A stretch of 64,000 nt of DNA, from positions 310,001-374,000 of the forward strand of contig NZ_NPKO01000008.1 in the NCBI RefSeq assembly GCF_008329605.1. Direction: 5' to 3'. The stretch is from Mycolicibacterium sp. P9-64 (lineage in GTDB: Bacteria > Actinomycetota > Actinomycetes > Mycobacteriales > Mycobacteriaceae). The translations under genes and the position numbers were made by a program. A model generated the notes under the pieces. The model did not search any database. It saw only the letters and a program-made list of their open reading frames with translations, and was not told where the DNA came from. This document shows, piece by piece, positions 59,781 through 64,000 of the stretch; the stretch's first letter is position 1; every line of letters starts with the position of its first letter.

Positions 59781-62071
59781 CGTTCTGGTGACTTGATCTT
59801 GTCGAACTCGCCCTCGGACACGTATATAGATGCCTGGTATGCGTTGGTCCATTCGATGTAGGGAAGGTCGTTGTTGCCACCAACGTTGGACAGATACTCG
59901 TCGATCAATTTCTGTGGGGTCTTCGGGTCCAGCACGCCGTTGTGAACGTGCGGCGCCAACTCGCCCAGGTCGCCTACATGCTGTTGGATCAGGTACTCAG
60001 CGACGGGCCGGGTGATCTCACTCGGATCGCGCAAGGACATTGGTGTCACGGTCCCGGGTGTCGGCTCTTTGCCGACGAACAGGTCTCTCAATGGGTCGCC
60101 CGTCATCTTGTCGAAGATCCCGACCACATCCTGGACCCTTGGTATCTCTGAGGCGGCACCGTGGACGACGTCGTACCACTGGCCCTTCTTTTCCCACGCT
60201 TCCGTGGACGCTTCGAATTCACTCTTGCCCATGTCGAGCTGATCGATGTACTGGCCCATGTCCTGCGCACCACCGAGGCGCCCCGCCGCCTCGAGCAGCT
60301 CACCGTCGGGCACACCCGTCTTGCCAAGATCTTGCGAGTAGTCGGCAATGAAGTCCCGCCACGTCGCGGTCGCAGCCGTGTTGAAGTTCTTCTCCGCCGT
60401 GGGGTCGGAGTCGATTACAGCGAACAAGCCCCGCATGTTGTTGGCGTTCGCCCCGCTGTCGAGCTTGTCGAAACCCTTGGTGCCGTCGAGGTTCGCGCCA
60501 GCCATGTCATCGATGTAGGGCTTGTTCGCCTCGGCGAGAGACTGCACCAGATTGGGGTTGACCTCGCCGACGGATTCCCTTCCCCCGTTCATGTTGAGGA
60601 GGTCCTGGTACTTCTGGCCGGCGTACGCATCGAAGGCGTGCATGGTTTGGCCAGCCCGTTCGGAGTGGTCCTTCGCGTCAGGGAACAACTCTCCTGCGGC
60701 GGCGCCATTGTCGGCCCAGTCGTGCTGGTAGACGTCCCGGATGAAGTCGTTGTTCGGCGATTTGCCATCGACACCGGCGAATGCGTCGTGCACGGCGATC
60801 GGGTCGTGCGACGACGCCGACAGCAGGTCCTGCAACGTCGGGTCGAGGTTCTGATGGTTCCAATCGGTACCCCAGTCAGGGAACGTGTGCCCTTCGGAGT
60901 CCTCAAGCAGCTCCCGCGATTCCGCGAGCATGCCCTCGTTCAGGGCGCTGCTGCGTTGAAGTTCGGGATCGCCGTAGTTGGAGATCGCGGCGATGTCGCG
61001 GTACTCGTCGAGGAACTTGTATGGCTTGTTGTAGTCCGGTGGCATGAAGGTCTTCGACCCGTCGGGGTTGGTGATCCAATCGCCCGTCGGGTTGTTGCGT
61101 AGCGGCGCGTCGAAGATGCCCTGGATGCTCTTCGGAAGGTTGTCCTTGCTGCCGGTCGCCGGAACGTAGCCGTCCTCACCGGGTTTGATCGACGGGTCGA
61201 CGGTGGTCTTGACGGCGTCGGAACCGACCAGGTGCAGGGCGTTGGACACCGCCTTGGCGTCTGCCGGCGGTAGCTTGCCCAGCGTCGCCTTGATCTCGGC
61301 GGGCGACTTGCCGTCGAGGGAGTGGGACAGGCCGTTCAAGTACGCCATCCGGTCGGGTGGGATGGTCAGGTCGCCACGATCCAGCGCCGCCTTCTGCTCC
61401 GGGTTCAGCGCCGTCGCTTCCGTCAGCCGTCTCTCCTCCTCGGGAGACAGCTTCCCGTCGGATAGCGACTCCCCATCCTCCTGACCATGCTTTGCAGCTC
61501 GTTCGATCTCCTTCTTCTTGTCCTCTTCGTCACCCTTGGCGCCGAGCACGCCATCCCCGGTGCCTTCCTTGACGATTCTCTGGTTCGCCAGCGCCTTGTA
61601 TTCGGCGTCGAGGGCCCGGATCTCGGCACCGATCTTGCTGAGGTCACCGTTGGACTTGCTGACGATGTCGGTGAGCTGGCCCAAGCCCTTCTGCGCGATC
61701 GGCAGCAGCATCTGGTCGCGGTTCTTGCCAGGGGGCACGGCCGCGGCGGCATCGACCACCCACTGACGCAACGCGTCGAGGTCGCGTCGACCTGCGGCGA
61801 CGACCTCCGACGACTGGTTGACCTGCGTGCCGAGCCGCTGGTCCAACCCTGCGGTCTTGCCGATCACGGCGCCGTGTTCGGTGTTGGCGCTGCCGTAGCC
61901 GCTGGCCCCCATGCCGGACCACGTGGAACCCGGCGCGGCCGACTGCACATTGGCCTGCGCGGTCAGCAGCGGCCCGCTCTGGTCGAACTTGGCGCCTGTT
62001 GTGGGAGTGCCTTGGCCGAAGGTGGTGCGTGCATCCGACCACGTCGCAAGGAACCCATCCAGCACGCTCAC
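59777..62071 (-). CDS. Large helical protein, TPR-region/EspA-like, type VII-associated
   Basis: 764 aa from the GTG at 62071, with AAGGGGG 5 bp upstream (longer starts are less likely). The N-terminal ~125 residues are helical (LDGFLATWSDARTTFGQGTP and GMGASGYGSANTEHGAVIGK) and resemble the EspA/WXG-like part of ESX-linked proteins. A charged segment (GDEEDKKKEIERAAKHGQED) leads to a long region (SPAEIKATLGKLPPADAKAV, FAGVDGKSPNNDFIRDVYQH, AKDHSERAGQTMHAFDAYAG) of the TPR-repeat-region type known in mycobacteria. No signal peptide. Function unknown; a candidate secreted effector. Confidence 0.7.
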   Translation of the reverse strand: MSVLDGFLATWSDARTTFGQGTPTTGAKFDQSGPLLTAQANVQSAAPGSTWSGMGASGYGSANTEHGAVIGKTAGLDQRLGTQVNQSSEVVAAGRRDLDALRQWVVDAAAAVPPGKNRDQMLLPIAQKGLGQLTDIVSKSNGDLSKIGAEIRALDAEYKALANQRIVKEGTGDGVLGAKGDEEDKKKEIERAAKHGQEDGESLSDGKLSPEEERRLTEATALNPEQKAALDRGDLTIPPDRMAYLNGLSHSLDGKSPAEIKATLGKLPPADAKAVSNALHLVGSDAVKTTVDPSIKPGEDGYVPATGSKDNLPKSIQGIFDAPLRNNPTGDWITNPDGSKTFMPPDYNKPYKFLDEYRDIAAISNYGDPELQRSSALNEGMLAESRELLEDSEGHTFPDWGTDWNHQNLDPTLQDLLSASSHDPIAVHDAFAGVDGKSPNNDFIRDVYQHDWADNGAAAGELFPDAKDHSERAGQTMHAFDAYAGQKYQDLLNMNGGRESVGEVNPNLVQSLAEANKPYIDDMAGANLDGTKGFDKLDSGANANNMRGLFAVIDSDPTAEKNFNTAATATWRDFIADYSQDLGKTGVPDGELLEAAGRLGGAQDMGQYIDQLDMGKSEFEASTEAWEKKGQWYDVVHGAASEIPRVQDVVGIFDKMTGDPLRDLFVGKEPTPGTVTPMSLRDPSEITRPVAEYLIQQHVGDLGELAPHVHNGVLDPKTPQKLIDEYLSNVGGNNDLPYIEWTNAYQASIYVSEGEFDKIKSPER

Positions 62072-62147
62072 GCCCACCCCCTTAGCCCGTACCGTCAGCA
62101 ACCAATCCTAAGTCCGGCGATACCTGCTCTCGGGCACCAATTCTGGG

Positions 62148-64000
62148 CTACTTCCGCGCCCGATCGGCCTGCGCCGCGGCGTCGGATGCCGCGCCCCGCA
62201 TGCCAATCCCTGCGAACGCCTCCGCCACCGAGTCCAGTGCTGCGGCATCACCGGCGGCCAGTGCGCGCCCGTGATCGAGGGCTAGCCTGCCGACCGTGCA
62301 GTCGAGGCTCAGGCGCGCGATGCCGTCGGCCGCGCGGACGTCGCCGAGCCGCACCGCGTCGTGCAGCGCCCGCAACGCGACCGCCGACTGACCGCCCCGC
62401 TCGGCCGCGCGAGCCGCCTCCCGTGCCGCATTGATCGCGCCGTGGCCGTCGCGCCGGGAGGCACACGTCCAGGCCTTGGCCAACGACAGCTCGGGGGCGA
62501 ACAGCATCGACTTCAGTCCGTGCCTGGCCTCGGCCCTGGCCAGCGTGCGGCCCGCCTCCGCGGTCTGCCCCTTCTGGCCGAGCGCCTGCGCCAACATCAT
62601 CCAGGCCAGTGGACCCCACGAGTAGCCGGTAGGCGCCAGGGCGGCGGCGGCGCCGCGCAGCAGCGCGATGGCCTCGTCGAGCTCGCCTCTGGCCATCAGC
62701 ACGTCGGCCACCAACACCTCGCCGATCGCGCGCCCCGGCTGCTGGCTCTGGGTGAAGTCGAGCAGTTGCCTGGCCAACGCGTGAGCGTCATCCAACCGGC
62801 CGTCCAACAATCGAGCGGTCGTCTGGCCGAACCCGGAGGTGAAGCGCAGCAGGCCGGGATGGCCCGCCGTCACCGCGCGCTCCGCCAACGAATCGACATC
62901 GGCGAACAGGCCCATCCGCGCCGAACTCAGCGCCGCCGCAGCCGACGCCCAGCCGATCGCGGTGTCGTCGGCGTCCGGTGACGCGAGCACCTCGCTGGCG
63001 ACCTGCATGGCCCGGCTCGGGCTGCCCGCGTTCATCGCGAACGTCGCCGAGAGGGCGTCGAGCGTGGTGCGTGCCGTCGGCGTCGTCACCTGGTTGCGGG
63101 TGCTCTGCAGGAACGCCGTCGCACGCTCGGGCTCCGAGAGCATCCAGAACTGGTTGGCCGCCCGTGGCAGCGCCCACGCCATCAACTCCGTCTCCGTCAA
63201 CGCCGCGGGATCGACGTCGGCCAGCACGGCGTCGGCGTCGCGGCCACGGCCCTGCCACGCCAGCGCGTAGGCCAACGGCAACCTGGCTGCGAGGCCTCCG
63301 TCGGCCAGTGCCGCCCGGCCGAACCGCTCGCTGAGCTGGAGGTCGCCGAGCCGCAACGCCTCGTCGGCCAACGTCACCAGATCGGTCACGGGCAGTGGGC
63401 TATCGCTGTGCAGCGCCAGCACCGCGCGTTTCAGCCGCTCGACGACATTCGTCGAGGCGGGCAGCTTCTCGACGAGCTCGGTGCGCAGGCGTCGTTCCCG
63501 CTCGGGGTCGAGCCGGATCCGTGCCGCGCGCGCGAACACCGGATGGGCTGGCCGCACGTCGTCGCCGTCGATCACCACCGCACCCGCGGTAGCCGCCGCC
63601 GAAACCGCGTCGGCGCCCACCAAATCGCCAAGCACGGCTACGGACAACGGTTCGGAAAGAGCCACGAACTCCAGCACGGCCGTCGCGGCTGCGGGTAGCC
63701 CTGCGACGAACGAACTGACCTGCTCGTCGAGCGCACGCGCGTCGTATCCGGTTGGCGCAACGTCGATCTGGGCCACCAACTGATCGCGCACCAACGTCGA
63801 CAACCCGTCCGGCATCGACTCGTCGGCGTCGACCACCAGGATCAACCGTGCCGCACCGCTGATCCCGAGCTGGTACACCAGCGCGGCCGAAAGCCGGTCA
63901 AGGGCGTGGGCGTCGTCGACCAACAACAACACGCCATCGCCGATGGACTCCCGCGCCGTGCGCAGCACCGCCGCCGTCTTTCCCGCATCGGCGATCTCGA
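62148..64000 (-). CDS. MalT/LAL-like regulatory ATPase without C-terminal HTH (5' end beyond window)
   Basis: The open frame enters from the right edge and is 617 codons long in the window. LLLVDDAHALDRLSAALVYQ is a Walker B of the STAND/AAA type. ILVVDADESMPDGL and the winged-helix-like VALSEPLSVAVLGDLVGADA follow, then about 400 residues of TPR-like superhelix (RFGRAALADGGLAARLPLAY and on). LAL regulators end in a LuxR HTH; here the protein stops at DAAAQADRARK without one. Walker A is outside the window. 76 bp upstream of the helical-protein gene and on the same strand. Confidence 0.78.
   Translation of the reverse strand, partial: EIADAGKTAAVLRTARESIGDGVLLLVDDAHALDRLSAALVYQLGISGAARLILVVDADESMPDGLSTLVRDQLVAQIDVAPTGYDARALDEQVSSFVAGLPAAATAVLEFVALSEPLSVAVLGDLVGADAVSAAATAGAVVIDGDDVRPAHPVFARAARIRLDPERERRLRTELVEKLPASTNVVERLKRAVLALHSDSPLPVTDLVTLADEALRLGDLQLSERFGRAALADGGLAARLPLAYALAWQGRGRDADAVLADVDPAALTETELMAWALPRAANQFWMLSEPERATAFLQSTRNQVTTPTARTTLDALSATFAMNAGSPSRAMQVASEVLASPDADDTAIGWASAAAALSSARMGLFADVDSLAERAVTAGHPGLLRFTSGFGQTTARLLDGRLDDAHALARQLLDFTQSQQPGRAIGEVLVADVLMARGELDEAIALLRGAAAALAPTGYSWGPLAWMMLAQALGQKGQTAEAGRTLARAEARHGLKSMLFAPELSLAKAWTCASRRDGHGAINAAREAARAAERGGQSAVALRALHDAVRLGDVRAADGIARLSLDCTVGRLALDHGRALAAGDAAALDSVAEAFAGIGMRGAASDAAAQADRARK

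Overview
This is a high-GC actinobacterial chromosome segment, almost certainly from a fast-growing or environmental Mycobacterium (Mycolicibacterium-like). The backbone follows the M. tuberculosis order from Rv1151c to Rv1202. In order it carries a Sir2 deacetylase, a GntR regulator, an O-methyltransferase, a PPOX/F420-type protein, an HhH-GPD protein, two Ala/Pro-rich secreted proteins, pimE, a pterin dehydratase, mutT2, typA, lpqW, mshB, an Rv1171-like membrane protein, fbiC, fadH, a PadR regulator, fdxC, an Rv1178-like aminotransferase, pruC/pruA/pruB, fadD36, dapD and dapE. Mycobacterium-specific pathways support this: PIM/LAM synthesis (pimE, lpqW), mycothiol (mshB), F420 (fbiC), mDAP/lysine (dapC-like, dapD, dapE) and a type VII secretion-related cassette. 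All assignments come from reading the sequence and remembered family knowledge; no database search was run.

Layout. 1-6.6 kb: Sir2 (cut by the window edge), GntR, methyltransferase, DUF1697, PPOX protein, a small DUF5302-like protein, membrane acyltransferase, MFS exporter and a GDSL lipoprotein. 6.6-12.9 kb: a tightly coupled minus-strand operon with a LytS-type kinase, a LytTR response regulator and two (small membrane protein + Na+/solute symporter) pairs. 13-28.8 kb: the cell-envelope and housekeeping block (HhH-GPD, nitroreductase, secreted proteins, pimE, mutT2, typA, lpqW, ClC channel, mshB), with two large secreted proteins that have low-complexity tails. 29-38.5 kb: fbiC, then an insertion relative to M. 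tuberculosis with an AT-rich leader, a GDP-mannose 4,6-dehydratase-like enzyme, a glycosyltransferase, an MmpL-like transporter lacking one proton-relay Asp, and a P1/DmpA peptidase, followed by a YceI protein under paired palindromes. 38.5-44.5 kb: fadH-padR with a palindromic operator candidate, fdxC-dapC (probable CTG start), an alpha/beta hydrolase and degenerate gene remnants where M. tuberculosis has pks3/papA3/mmpL10. 44.6-56.2 kb: proline catabolism, NUDIX, serine-hydrolase lipoprotein, fadD36, VOC protein, GH27 lipoprotein, dapD and dapE. 56.2-64 kb: an ABC-F protein with a short upstream ORF and hairpin leader, converging on an EspC-like / lipoprotein / 764-aa protein cassette preceded by a MalT-like regulator that lacks a C-terminal HTH and runs off the window.

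Two dispersed non-coding repeat families are visible. One has the core GCGAGCGAAGCGAC and forms the C-terminal codons of two proteins. The other is a long inverted repeat (GCGAGCGTGCG ... CGCACGCTCGC) at gene ends. Four convergent gene pairs share one CTAG as both stop codons. I saw no rRNA, convincing tRNA, insertion sequence, prophage or CRISPR array.
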